NCBI GenBank assembly: GCA_026214975.1
Contig: CM047814.1
Coordinates: 16,577,541 to 16,641,540 of the forward strand
DNA from: Gentiana macrophylla
Lineage: Eukaryota; Streptophyta; Magnoliopsida; Gentianales; Gentianaceae
Direction of reading: 5' to 3'
DNA length: 64,000 nucleotides
Shown: positions 23,469-33,589 of the stretch, piece after piece
Numbering within the stretch: the stretch's first letter is position 1
Layout: every line of letters begins with the position of its first letter
Made by a program: the position numbers and the translations under genes
The notes under the pieces: model-generated
The model's input: the letters and a program-made list of their open reading frames with translations, nothing else
The model's database searches: none
Told to the model about the DNA's origin: nothing

Positions 23469-24978
23469 TGTTAAGGGTGAATTTATACGATTTATAATGC
23501 TATATTCTATGATATTTTCTCTCGTATTTTTATAAGTTTGCATAAGAAACGAGTGTTTAATGGAAATATTGAGTAAATGAGGTTTTAAATAAGTTATCCG
23601 CAAAATTGGTTGATTTTGGTGGTTTTATATGATTTTATGATTATTTGGACATTATTACATTTTGCGATATTTTTATGTGTTATAGATACATGTTTGAGGC
23701 TCAAGAGATGATCAAAAGTTGATTAAGTTCGAGTTAATTGATGATAAAAGAGATAATGAAGGAATGACTTAGAGGAAAAGAGATAAAGGTCAAGAAATCA
23801 AGATTCTACCATCACGAACGCAGCGTCCAGTTCCGTCCGAGTGGACGGGCGTTTGTCATGACGGGCGTCGGAGAAGCGATTTTGATCTGAGAGAGTTTGA
23901 CATTTATCGAACGGGCGTCTGCGGTATCGAGATCTACTGGACGGGCGCTCACAAGAAGCGAGCAGGCGTCCGATAGCCGACTTCATGAAACCGACTTTAA
24001 AATCTATAAATAGGCGGTCATTTTTTCCACACAAGGACACCATACACTCATTATTCAAAACCCTAAACCTAGGGGCGGCTTTAGGCTGCGTTTTCCTCCT
24101 TTTATTCCAGTTTTATGCACTTTAGATCTAGATTAAATTAGCTATTTTTATGAACTATTTACGCACATTGAGTTCTTTGAGGATGTTTAGAGGCTAAAAG
24201 CTTCATCAAACGAGAATTGTGAAGCCGTCCAACGATTGTTGATTTCGTTTTCTTTGGGTGTACTGTGAGTTTTTATTTAAAGGTTGTTTCTTATTCATGT
24301 TTATTACGTTTAATTGCTTTTATATCGGAAGATCCGCATGTGTGATGGTTTGTTGTTGATGGAAATCTTAATAAACCCTAGATCATCATGAATAAGAATA
24401 GTAATTCGAATCTATCATAACGGAAGTTAATAGGTTTAATTGCTAGATTATAAACGTAAAGTTTGCACCTTTGGTTAGAAAACGCGTTAATCTTGCATCG
24501 GAAGATAATAGATCAATAGATGAACTTTCTAAGGAATTAGGGTTCATGTTTAGATAAGGTGAATCACAACCTAGATAAAAACCACAATATAATCGAGATA
24601 GGAAATCAATGCTTGTTGGATAGGTGGATCAATCCTCGTTTGTCCGTTATAAACTTGATTTAAATCCTTAAAACTTGAATTTGTTTAGTAGTTTACTTTT
24701 ACTTGCATCTTAGTTAATTTAGTTTAAATTGGTTCGCAGCCCGTACCCTTCCTAGCTTTGGATTACATCCTCTGTCTAGTTTTATCTTCTGTTTAGTTTG
24801 GTTTTATTCCCTGTTTAGAGTAGTTTCGTGACATAGTTAGGCTAGACAAAAAGCTAGAATCACAATCGTTTAGTTCCCCGTAAGATCGACCCGGCATTAA
24901 CCACTATTACTACGATCCTTATACTTGGGGTTAACCGGATTATTACTTGTTTGTTTTGTGTTAATAAAATCCGTGACA
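23469..24978 (+). repeat. 3' LTR of At-3
   Basis: About 1510 bp, same family as the At-1 LTR but clearly diverged. TATAAATA at 24005-24012 is preceded by palindromes at 23843/23859, 23909 and 23939/23960. It ends GTGACA. Confidence 0.9.
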
Positions 24979-25301
24979 ACAGGCGAACTGATACTGGCCA
25001 TGGGAGACCTTGACATGCTCAGGTGAATATGGAATGCCATATCGAGAACAAATGGTTTTAGCCTTTTCTTGAGAAAGACTGGATATACAACCGTACGGCC
25101 TTGCCCCTTCATCCTGGTTTGGCACTTCGTAGCAGGACGAGAGGACGACTCTTCTTCTCCCCTCTCTTCCTCTTCTTCTTCTTCTCCGGCGACCTTTTCA
25201 CCAGGAGCAGTAGGAACTCCAGAAACCGTTTCCTCCGCCGATTCTTCTTCTATAGCAACAATCTCCTCCCTATTTTGAGAATCGCTCTCACTACTAGACA
25301 T
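24979..25301 (-). pseudogene. Antisense ORF of Tat-5, truncated by At-3
   Basis: ATG is at 25301. About 107 codons begin MSSSESDSQNREEIVAIEEE and run through a Glu-rich tract and a Ser-rich block. They end where the At-3 LTR starts. One frame over, YGIPYSPEHVKV parallels YNITNLHLNLNS in the antisense ORF of Tat-4. Both start MSSS and are encoded opposite to gag-pol near the 3' LTR. Function is unknown. The full version carries a putative gypsy-type transposon domain. Confidence 0.6.
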
Positions 25302-25444
25302 GGAACTAAGAAAAGACGCAAGAAATAAATGCAAAAAGAAAAAATTTGAGAGGAGTTCAAGCGGATTGGGGCTTACTTGTGTTTTTTTTCCGATAAAGCG
25401 AGAGACGATTAATGGCGAATGAGAGAATGCAGAGTCCTGGGGCT

Positions 25445-25454
25445 CCTTTTATGC
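25445..25454 (-). promoter_or_regulatory. TATA-like box of the Tat-5 antisense ORF
   Basis: The - strand reads AAGCATAAAAGGAG about 145 nt before the ATG. Tat-4 has AAGCATATAAAGGAGG in the same place, with TTTTCAAATCATT upstream in both. Confidence 0.5.
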
Positions 25455-25651
25455 TTGTGAAATCTTCCAAATGATTTGAAAAAGGCGGTTTGGGAGCGGT
25501 TATAAGGTGAGTAACGCGAGAATCAAGGGTAGTGGGCTGGTAAACGCGCCGTTTCTCGTGACTCATTAATGCTAGTACAAGTGTGGACGTCATCCTACGA
25601 CGACTTAGGTCGGGTAGATAGACATTTGTATTCCGCCTAAAGAAGATTGGA

Positions 25652-26257
25652 TGTCGAGAAGATTATTCAAATTTTGAGATCCGATCTCACTTTCGAGATG
25701 AGCTTCCCTCCGATCTGGGGGCTTATGACGATCGGGATTCCACCCTCCACGTGGAATAACTGATTGATCCGGTGGCATATGGAAAAGTTCACGCCGATGT
25801 CCCACATCGGGTCGAATGCTATGCATACCAATGAAGGCCGCAGTGAGGCAGATTGTGCAAGTGTACCACCTCGATCACCCAACTCGGTATCACTCGAGTC
25901 GAGACCAAGACCTCCAGTTCAGATACTCGGGCCCGCCGCCCAAAGAGGTTACACTTAGGCGAGAGGGCAAGGCCCATTTAAGGGTAATTATGTCAATAGA
26001 CCAAACCGCCCCTAAGTTTAGTAAGCGGAGGAAGGACATGTGCCTATAAATACATCATTCCAGGAACTACGTAAGGCTTGATTCCTGGACTTTCACACAG
26101 GATACGTAGGCAATCCAAGATACATTCTTGGACTCAGCCCTGAAACACCCAAAAACACTATCTTTCCAACAAGTTATAGCTATTCGATCCCTTTACAGCT
26201 CACCCTTAGATTACACGTGACCCTGTTATTCCGGTGGTGCATTATTTAGCATCGTCA
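25652..26257 (+). repeat. 3' LTR of Tat-5 (left edge approximate)
   Basis: TATAAATA at 26045-26052 and the R/U5 motifs shared with the Tat-4 LTR identify it. The right end is CATCGTCA at 26257. The left end is a guess: a weak purine tract (AAAGAAGATTGGA) precedes TGTCGAG at 25652. Confidence 0.6.
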
Positions 26258-26286
26258 CAAACCATGAAAAAACCTCATATAAGATT

Positions 26287-26541
26287 TTGGAAGACAATGA
26301 AAGAAAACATTTGTGCTTATGTCCTAATTTTTGTAGGCTGCTCTATCGCTTCCGGTTTGATCAAAGATTGAATATCTTCCGGTTTGATCAAAGATTGAAT
26401 ACCATTCATGTTGGGCGACCCGGCTTGAGCATTGGCCGATTGATCAAAAACCGCTCGGATGAAGGACTAAGGATTTCGATCATGGATGATCAAGAAATCT
26501 CTTTACCGCTACCGTATATCGACGAAGAAAAGTATAAATAA
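26287..26541 (+). other. Small ORF, unrecognised, with a 27-bp tandem duplication
   Basis: This is an 84-codon ORF. The unit CTTCCGGTTTGATCAAAGAT (and seven more bases) occurs twice in a row, 26349-26375 and 26376-26402, giving a repeated FRFDQRLN in the protein. No known domain is seen. An A run follows at 26573. It could be a retrocopied fragment or chance. Confidence 0.2.
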
Positions 26542-26818
26542 CGTTGCGAAACACTTGCATACTCATGGAAGCAAAAAAAAAAAAAAAAAAATTGTTATTC
26601 TAACAAAGTTAAGAGAAAATCCTCACCTCACCTTTGAAAGTTTGAAAACGGTAAAGAGATGAAGGGGATGAAATACTCCCAGAGAAAATGCTATTGATAC
26701 TCCTCGATCTGCGAACTTATTAGTGATTGATTACATTTATCCTAGTGCATAACGACGACACCTCATTGGATAAACGATGATTTGAATTTTGATTTAAAGG
26801 ATGGCATACACTAGATTA
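26542..26818. other. Intergenic, nothing recognised
   Basis: AT-rich, with an A run near 26573-26590. No coding or structural feature is supported. Confidence 0.4.
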
Positions 26819-27327
26819 GGAGTGTACACGGATACGGATTATCCGAAAACCGAATCGGACCGAGGGCATTCGGTTCGGTTATTAGTTGTTTCCGGATCGG
26901 TTTTGGTTAGTAATATAGAAAAACCGAAATATTCGGTACGGTTATGGTTCGCACTGCAAATTATCCGTATCCAAACCGAAAATTGAACTGAATAATAACC
27001 GAACCGAAACCGTACCAAATAATAAATTGTGACCGAACTGTTAATGTCGAATATGTTAATTAGTTATCATAACCAAAATATTATAGTTGTTTATGAAAAA
27101 AATGCATATAACCGAACCGTTATCAAAACCGTTTATTACACAATAAAAAAAACTGCATAAAAAACCGAACCATTTATAACCGAAAAGAATTGTAAAAATT
27201 TATTTCGGTTTTCGGTTAACCGAACCAAACCAATCCAAATATTTCGGTTCGGTTACATAAAACAAACAGTTCGGTTTTAGATTTTAAATAACCGAAATTT
27301 TCGGTTCGAACCGAACCGTGTACACCC
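26819..27327. mobile_element. MITE with CGGTTCGG-rich body
   Basis: Ends are GGAGTGTACACGG (left) and CCGTGTACACCC (right), inverted repeats of about 12 bp, flanked by TTA on both sides. The body is full of CGGTTCGGTT/AACCGAACCG and has no ORF. The TTA duplication would suit a PIF/Harbinger-type MITE. Superfamily is uncertain. Confidence 0.65.
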
Positions 27328-27340
27328 TTAAGCTAGATAC

Positions 27341-27919
27341 TGTTGGATTTCAGCCTTTTAGGTCGTGCCACGTCTATTGTGAACAGACCTAACCTACGAT
27401 ATACATCCTAGTTCAAGTCTAGGGGGATTTTGACAAGGGTATGATTGTTATGGTACACGTGACACTCATCAATCCTAATCGGGTTATCTCAACAAATAGG
27501 ACGACATGGGCTCAAATCTACATTGGGCTTTATGTCTGAAAACCTCAGCGAGGTTCATATTTGAAAACAGTGTAGGTCGCATGCGTATGAAACTAACCGA
27601 CATGACGCAGGTCGTCATGTGTCTCCCATGGCAGGCATAGTGCAGGTTCACCTCTATATAAAAGGATATTTATTCCTTCCCCCAGGTATACACCCCGCTC
27701 AAAACTAAATTGGATTAAAGTAATTAACTCTATCAAATACTGACTTGAGCGTCAGAGCGGCCACATGCAGAACAACTCCGGACTCATTTAACGCTCTATG
27801 TAATTTGCACTCTGATTCGCCAGAAATAATTTAGAAACGAATTACTTGGATAATCCTCACAAGATCCAGTTACCAGCATTGCATTGGAATTTCAACCCGG
27901 ACGATTTGGTGCATCGTCA
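27341..27919 (+). repeat. Probable solo LTR
   Basis: Starts TGTTGGATTTCAG, has CTCTATATAAAAGG at 27653-27665, and has GACTTGAGCGTCAGAG at 27741-27760, a motif frequent in plant gypsy LTRs. It ends TGCATCGTCA. No matching LTR or primer site is next to it, and no clear TSD is seen. Confidence 0.5.
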
Positions 27920-28126
27920 TGCTGCGTCAGTGGTTTGATTTCCTTACAGTAGACAAGGCACTGAACTCTCATTATTACTTCGTATCAATTGTTTCTAATC
28001 CCCTAAAAATGTCCATCTTCATCGATTCTCGTCCTCTTCGGTCCATCTATCTCAAAAGCTATCAAAATCATCAACATCCTTCGATATTACCCAAGTTTCA
28101 CCTATCTCCTACAAAATCATCTATAG

Positions 28127-28683
28127 AAAATGAAGATGAAGATGGGGCACATCTTTTCCTTCGATGTTCCTTTTCGTTAGCACTTTGGAATTACATATTG
28201 GCTTGGATTTCTCTTGTTGGCATGCTGAATAGAGATTGAGAGTATTTCTTTTCTTATGTTCCTCCGACGGTGCAACATGGAAATAAATTTTGGATATGGG
28301 ATGCTATCAAGAAAGGTACTTGTGGTCTATTTGGTTTGTCCGGAATAAGTTCGTGTTTAAATCGACACCCTTTTCTGACGAAAATACATTTACTCATATT
28401 CAAGCTTGTTGCTACTGCTGGTTAAATAGAAGGAAGATCAACTTAAATTTTGATTGGGACGGGTGGAAAAATGGTCATTTGGCCTAATTTCCCTACTTTC
28501 TGTTAGCTAGACATCACTTATGGTATAAGGTAGTTTTGTGTGTTGCAATAGTTTGGTTTTTCGGTGTTTGTAGCAGGTTTTTGGATCTTTGTATTATTTG
28601 GTCTTTTAGTGCTAGGCTTATGTACTTTTTTATATCTAGCATCTTGTTACAGATTTAATAAAATTGTTGTTCGAAAAAAAAAA
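28127..28683 (+). mobile_element. 5'-truncated L1-type LINE with TSD
   Basis: ATCTATAG at 28119-28126 and 28684-28691 flanks the insert, which ends in an A tract after AATAAAATTGTTG. The only coding traces are the end of the RT protein: EDGAHLFLRCSFSLALWN (zinc-binding RVT region) and LWSIWFVRNKFVFKS, in different frames. Length is about 560 bp. A standard target-primed insertion. Confidence 0.75.
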
Positions 28684-28691
28684 ATCTATAG

Positions 28692-28696
28692 CAAAC

Positions 28697-28727
<31 letters not shown>

Positions 28728-29292
28728 GAATTTTTTTTTTTTCATTAAAGCAGCAAAAAAAAGAGGTAGATGAAATCAGGGTCATCCAAGGGACATAGAG
28801 CCTTGGAGACCAATTTAATTGAAAAATATATTATTATTTATCCGGACACAACATTGTTCGAAAGTAAGACACGGTTCATTAGCTACAACATTTCATATAC
28901 TTTCTTACCAATGTGATTATGGCTGCTTAATGCAACTATCCCACATGCTTTGCCCATTAGACTATGTGAAATTTTAAAATTAAATTGTATTAATTATAGG
29001 CATGTATTGAGCTATTTTGTAAGATTTTTTTGTTATCTAACAGGCAGATCTTCGAGGTACATACATCAAATTATATTAAAGTTAAAATGAAAGAAGTTAG
29101 TGTTTTTTTTCACAATAATGTGTTGCGTACATATTTGTAAACAATTGATCAAGATGAATAATTGATTAGTTTTGAGTCTAATCAAACATCAATAGCCTAT
29201 AACACAATATTATGACACACAACGGTATTATTTTTCTCAAAATGAAACATACTAATTAAAAATAAAAATAAACATAATACATTAAAGGCCGA
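28692..29292. other. Intergenic DNA 3' of the UGT gene
   Basis: T-rich runs at 28707-28742 are followed by AT-rich sequence. No ORF or recognisable repeat. It probably includes the UGT 3' UTR, but no clear polyadenylation signal stands out. Confidence 0.4.
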
Positions 29293-31209
29293 TTACTTTG
29301 TCATCCACTTGGTAGCCAAGTCTGCAAGCGATTTCCAAGAGGACCCCCCTTCATGGAGGGCTATTTTTGTGGTATGTTTAAATTCTCTCACTTGTTCCCG
29401 TACATGTTTTCCCTTTTCTTCATCCATTAAATTCTTTATTGTACAAGCAATCTCACCACTCACCACTAGCCCATCCTCCTTTCCAGGTTTTAACTCAATT
29501 GCAACTTTCATATCTTTTGTTAAAAGCAAAGCATTCATCTTCTGCTCTGCACCCTGAGGCCAAGCAATCATCGGCACCCCGTTAACTAAACTCTCTAGAA
29601 TAGAATTCCACCCACAGTGCGTTACGAACCCTGCTATTGCTTCATGTGCAAGTATGTCTTGTTGTGATGCCCAATAGGGTACCATTAGCCCTTGTTCTTT
29701 TGTTCTTTCTATGAACCCAGTAGGGAGAAACTTTAAAGGATCATCCTCCATGATACCATTTCCATCTTTTGGAGGCCTCACAACCCAGAGAAATCGAGTC
29801 TCACTCATCTCTAAACCGAGTGTTAATTCATTCATCTGGGCTTGTGAGAGTGTCCAATGGCTTCCAAAGCATATGTACAAAACAGACGCCCGTGGCTGAG
29901 TATTTAGCCAATTTGAGAGACTTGGTTCTTTAGTGTCATGATCAGCTGAGTTACTTTGCGTTAAAGGACCAACAGTATAAATCAGGGGATTATTGTCATA
30001 AAACTCTTTATCTTCTTCCTGCAACGTGTCAATGCACAGAATATATATGTTATTATACTACTATTCATCTCTAATTAATAGTGTTTGTCTATAAATTAAC
30101 TTACTTGTTTTATATCAACTTTTTTAATGTACGTACGTAAGACTACTTGCAGTAGATATTGTAAATCATTTAAAAATCGTATTTTAGTTATTTGAACATA
30201 TATATTTAAAAAATAATAATAATACTGCAGCAGATGCTCTATTCTTTTACGGTAAAATACATATTATGTAAAAAAAAATATCTTTACATCTACCGTATTC
30301 ATAGAAATATTGCAGATTTTCATTTGTATCACATCGCATTATGTAAAAATAGAATCAAATGTTTTCATCTTAGATAGAGATTCAATAAATTATAAAAATG
30401 TGTATTTAAAAATATAAAATAAAGTATTTATTAAAAGAATCGACGCATGCGTGCATTATGCAAGTGCTCTTAAAAAATTAAAATAATAAGGCTATATATA
30501 ATGCAAAGAAGATGATACGTACCCGGAGGCCTTGCAAAGCTCCTGGCTCCAATTCTTGGAAGGTATTCGCAATTATCCCGTCAGCCATTCCGAATCGCTT
30601 CACGAATTGAAGGCATACTTTGTATTGAAAACTTTGCCGGTTTATCAAAGGCTCCAGAACATGTTTCCCCGGAAGTGGAATACAACCGGGTGAGCGAATC
30701 GGGTCACGGAGTTCTTCGTACTCGCATGAAACACATTGATCAAGCTTTGGTAGATACATGAGCAAAGACAAACACATTGCACTACAAGGGGAGAAAAGAT
30801 AGGGTGGAATCTTGAATTCTTTGGCTATATCAAATGCATCAATCGCGAAACCATCGGTAACAAGGGCAACGATTTTTAAGTACTGTTTTGATAACAAATC
30901 CGTGAAAACTTTACGGATGGGTTCCAGAGATCGACTAACAGCGAGTACTCCCCGTATATGATGCTTCATATCAGCAGGAACATCGTCGAAATCGGGTTGG
31001 GGAAGAAGAAGATAATCCAAGCCAGTTGGGAGCTGGGTTGGTTCTAGGTATGGTTGTTGGTTACTCCACTTCGGGCCATGATCCGGGAAGACGAGAATTG
31101 TTGCAGAGAAATTATGGTGAATGACTAGTTTCTTCGCAAGCTCGAGACATGGTATGAAATGGCCCATTCCTGGCGACGGCAGAAAGATTATATGAGGCAT
31201 TTGATCCAT
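29293..31209 (-). CDS. UDP-glycosyltransferase, UGT72-like (hydroquinone/arbutin synthase type)
   Basis: Exon 1 is 31209-30523 (229 codons) and exon 2 is 30018-29293 (241 codons plus stop). The 470-residue total is usual for the family. It should transfer glucose from UDP-glucose to small phenolic or other hydroxylated acceptors in the cytosol. PSPGMGHFIP near the start gives the catalytic His17, and VTDGFAIDAFD gives the partner Asp119. The 44-residue PSPG box spans residues 345-388, from WASQQDILAH through HCGWNS to WPQGAEQ; the final Gln favours UDP-glucose. The usual LY/LF before AEQ is QG here. VSCEYEE, GCIPLPGKH and LEPGALQ match the UGT72B group. I chose the ATG at 31209; an upstream in-frame ATG at 31287 lacks conservation. 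The frame is intact, unlike its surroundings. The acceptor cannot be told from sequence. Confidence 0.92.
30019..30522 (-). other. Intron of the UGT gene
   Basis: On the - strand the donor is CCGG/GTACGT and the acceptor TTGCAG/GAAGAAG, phase 0, 504 nt, AT-rich. It falls after GALQGLR. Without removal, translation stops 14 codons into the intron. Confidence 0.85.
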
Positions 31210-31286
31210 TATTAGTACTTGAATGGAGTATAAAGGAAGAAATGGAGTGAGAATGAATGATGATAGAATGTCAAGTTTGGATGTCA

Positions 31287-31293
31287 ATTTATA
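31287..31293 (-). promoter_or_regulatory. TATA-like box of the UGT gene
   Basis: TATAAAT on the - strand, about 80 bp upstream of the chosen ATG. A TA repeat at 31346-31368 lies further upstream. Confidence 0.45.
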
Positions 31294-31345
31294 ATGGTTG
31301 CATCAAATTAAACCCTGGGGAAGTAATTACATTTGCCGCCCTAGC

Positions 31346-31368
31346 ATATATATATATATATATATATA
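31346..31368. repeat. (AT)n microsatellite
   Basis: About 11 AT dinucleotides, in the upstream region of the UGT gene. Confidence 0.9.
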
Positions 31369-31647
31369 ATATCCCGTTCTGACACATGTATTGAAATCCT
31401 CGAAGAAGTCGGAAGAACATGTTGAATTACCATATTTTCTCAAAATCTTAAAGTGATAAGAGGTAGATAATTAACATTTTATATATGACACATATACTGC
31501 TTCAAGTGTGGATCTAAAATTAACATTTTTTGTATGACTCATATGTCAATATATACTTATGCTCATTTAATTGCGGATCTATAAGAAAGGAGAGAGACCA
31601 ACACTTAGAGCAACAATAATGGTTGCTATCCACATTTGAGATAACTA
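31369..31647. other. Upstream region of UGT, repeat traces
   Basis: The phrase CATGTTGAATTACCATATTT (31410-31435) recurs in altered form at 41922-41942, and GGTAGATAATTAACATT (31460) recurs at 41692. These seem to be copies of an unidentified AT-rich repeat. No ORF. Confidence 0.35.
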
Positions 31648-31923
31648 CTACCTCCGTCCCACAAAAAGTGTCCATAACGGAAAAATGAATTGTCCCATAA
31701 AAAGTGTCCATTTAAATTTCCAATACATCATTAAATACATTTTTTCCAATCATACCCCTATTTTAACATTTAATTTTCCATAATCCTTTCATATTCCAAA
31801 ACTAAGATTTATGATTAGTTAAGGATATATTTGTCTCATTCATTCGAAAATACAACATATTAATTATTTCATCTCTCAAGTGTCAAACAAAAAGTGGACA
31901 CTTTTTGTCAGAGACGGAGGTAG
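31648..31923. mobile_element. Stowaway-type MITE
   Basis: 276 bp with terminal inverted repeats CTACCTCCGTC...ACAAAAAGTGTCCA and the reverse at the right end, flanked by TA on both sides. The CTCCGTCCCACAAAAAGTGTCC type of end is characteristic of Tc1/mariner-derived Stowaway elements. Confidence 0.85.
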
Positions 31924-32104
31924 TATGTCTTTGTCAGGCCACATGGCAACCATATAGTGGATAAAAATTATAGATTAATTTTTTGAGAGTGTTAATGTGA
32001 AAAGATAGTTTAATGGTGTTGAGTATAAAATTCTAAACAAAATAAAAACAATATTTTCCTGTAGCTTTTGGATTTTTGCAGTTGTGGGTAGTGGTGGCCA
32101 AATG

Positions 32105-32310
32105 CCCCAACCAACCCCCCCTTAACCGGAACCGCCGGTTTTGATTTTCCGGTTTTGGCCTGTTGACAAATCGCCGGTTGGTTTGAACCACGGCCGTTAA
32201 AGCGCTTGTCGGTTGACGGGTTTGCGGTTAGTGCCGGTTCGCAGTTTTGCGGTTTCTTTCGATTCGGCCACGGTTCGAGATCGCGGTTCGGTAGCGGTTT
32301 TAAAATTTCA
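32105..32310. repeat. Subterminal CCGGTT repeats of hAT-A, left end
   Basis: Repeated GCCGGTT, CCGGTTTTG and GCGGTT in both orientations. The matching zone of hAT-B is 41290-41490. Confidence 0.6.
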
Positions 32311-32517
32311 AATTTTTTTAACTTTTTCATATAATACTTATTATTTTCACTACAATAACAATTATTATTCTTTTTACTATAATTACTAAAACGATTGTAA
32401 TATAATATGAATTTTTTTATAAATAGTTTTCTATTCGGTTTTAAATATAATAGTAATATTGTGTTATTTTATTTATATATAAAATATGTTATTTTTAAAA
32501 ATTATGTTATTTTTTCA

Positions 32518-32890
32518 ACGCTTGTACCGAAAATTCGGTTGCCTACGTATCCTCCGACACGATACATATAAAAAAATCAAAGCGAACGTAGTTCTTATTG
32601 TTTTTTTTTAGTTTTTTTTAGTTTGTTTGATAGGTTATTATATTATTTTATTATTGTTGTTTTATTGTCTTTTATGGTTTTATTTTATAAGTTTTTTTAG
32701 TCGGTTTTAAGTATACGTTGATTAAAAATGTTGTTTATTTAAATATTACTTGATATATAATTTTTTTTTTAAATTATGTTATTTTTTCAACGCTTGTACC
32801 GGAAATTCGGTTGCCTACGTATCTTTTATATGTAATCGTGTCGGAGTCACGATACATATAAAAAAATCAAAGCGAACGTAGTTATTATTG
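32518..32890. repeat. Duplicated ~95-bp block inside hAT-A
   Basis: CAACGCTTGTACCGAAAATT and the following GGTTGCCTACGTATC, CACGATACATATAAAAAAAT, CAAAGCGAACGTAGTT occur at 32516-32600 and again at 32788-32885. The second copy has an extra palindromic insertion around GTCGGAGTCACGAT. hAT-B has the same pair reversed near 40690-40790 and 40980-41085. Confidence 0.6.
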
Positions 32891-32919
32891 TTTATTTTTT
32901 TTATAGTCTTTTATAGTTT

Positions 32920-33515
32920 GTTTGATATGTTAGTATATTTTTTTTATATAGTGTTGTATAGTGTTGTTTTTTATATAGTGTTGTTTTTTTATATTGTGTT
33001 GTATAGTGTTGTTTTTATATATAGTTTTTGTTTTTTATATAGTGTTGTTTTTTATGTAGTGTTGTTTTTTTATAGTGTATATATAGTGTTTTTTTATAGT
33101 GTTGTATAGTGTTGTTTTTTATATAGTGTTGTTTTTTTATAGTGTTTATATAGTATTTTTTTATAGTGTTTTTAGTGTTGTTTTTATATAGTTTTGTTTT
33201 TTTATATAGTGTTTATATAGTGTTGTTTTTTTTATATAGTGTTGTTTAGTTTTTTTTTAGTGTTTATATAGTTTTGTATAATGTTGTTTTTTTATATAGT
33301 GTTGTTTTTTTATATAGTGTTTTATAGTGTTGTATTTTTTATCTTTGTTTATATAGTGTGCTTTTTTTTATAGTGTTTATATTGTGTTGTTTTATTATAT
33401 AGTGTTGTATAGTGTTTTTTTTATAGTGTTTATATTGTGTTTTTTTTATAGTGTTTATATAGTGTTGTTTTTTTTGTATAGTGTTGTTCTTTTTATATAG
33501 TGTTGTTTAGTAATA
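32920..33515. repeat. AT-rich tandem array in hAT-A
   Basis: Irregular repeats of TATAGTGTTGTTTTTTATA-type units, about 600 bp. The apparent ORF here is an artefact of low complexity. Confidence 0.8.
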
Positions 33516-33589
33516 ATTGTAACAAATATATAAATAAGATATAAATTGCGTACCTTTAATCGATGTCGGTATTTCGACCGCTTGCTCTG

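Larger units (their letters stand above)
19149..24978 (+). mobile_element. At-3: 3' half of an Athila-like element with extra ORF
   Basis: It holds a decayed pol tail, a palindrome cluster with TATA-like box, an extra ORF in the env-like position, two hairpin/polypurine modules and a 3' LTR (23469-24978). The 5' part was displaced upstream by At-2. Its 3' LTR ends inside a reversed ORF of Tat-5, so it inserted into that element. Confidence 0.85.
24979..26257 (+). mobile_element. Tat-5: 3' end of a Tat-type gypsy element
   Basis: It comprises a reversed ORF beginning MSSSESDS, its upstream promoter-like region, and an LTR whose R region matches that of the complete Tat element at 42800-52827. 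Shared phrases are TATAAATAC, CCAGGAACTACGTAAGGCTT and TACGTAGGCAATCCAAGATA, with terminal CATCGTCA. The insertion of At-3 removed the rest, which should be upstream of the window. Confidence 0.75.

Noticed and set aside
32888..33109. ORF in the TATAGTGTT array of hAT-A
   Set aside because: Translation of a low-complexity tandem repeat, with no domain and no counterpart in hAT-B.
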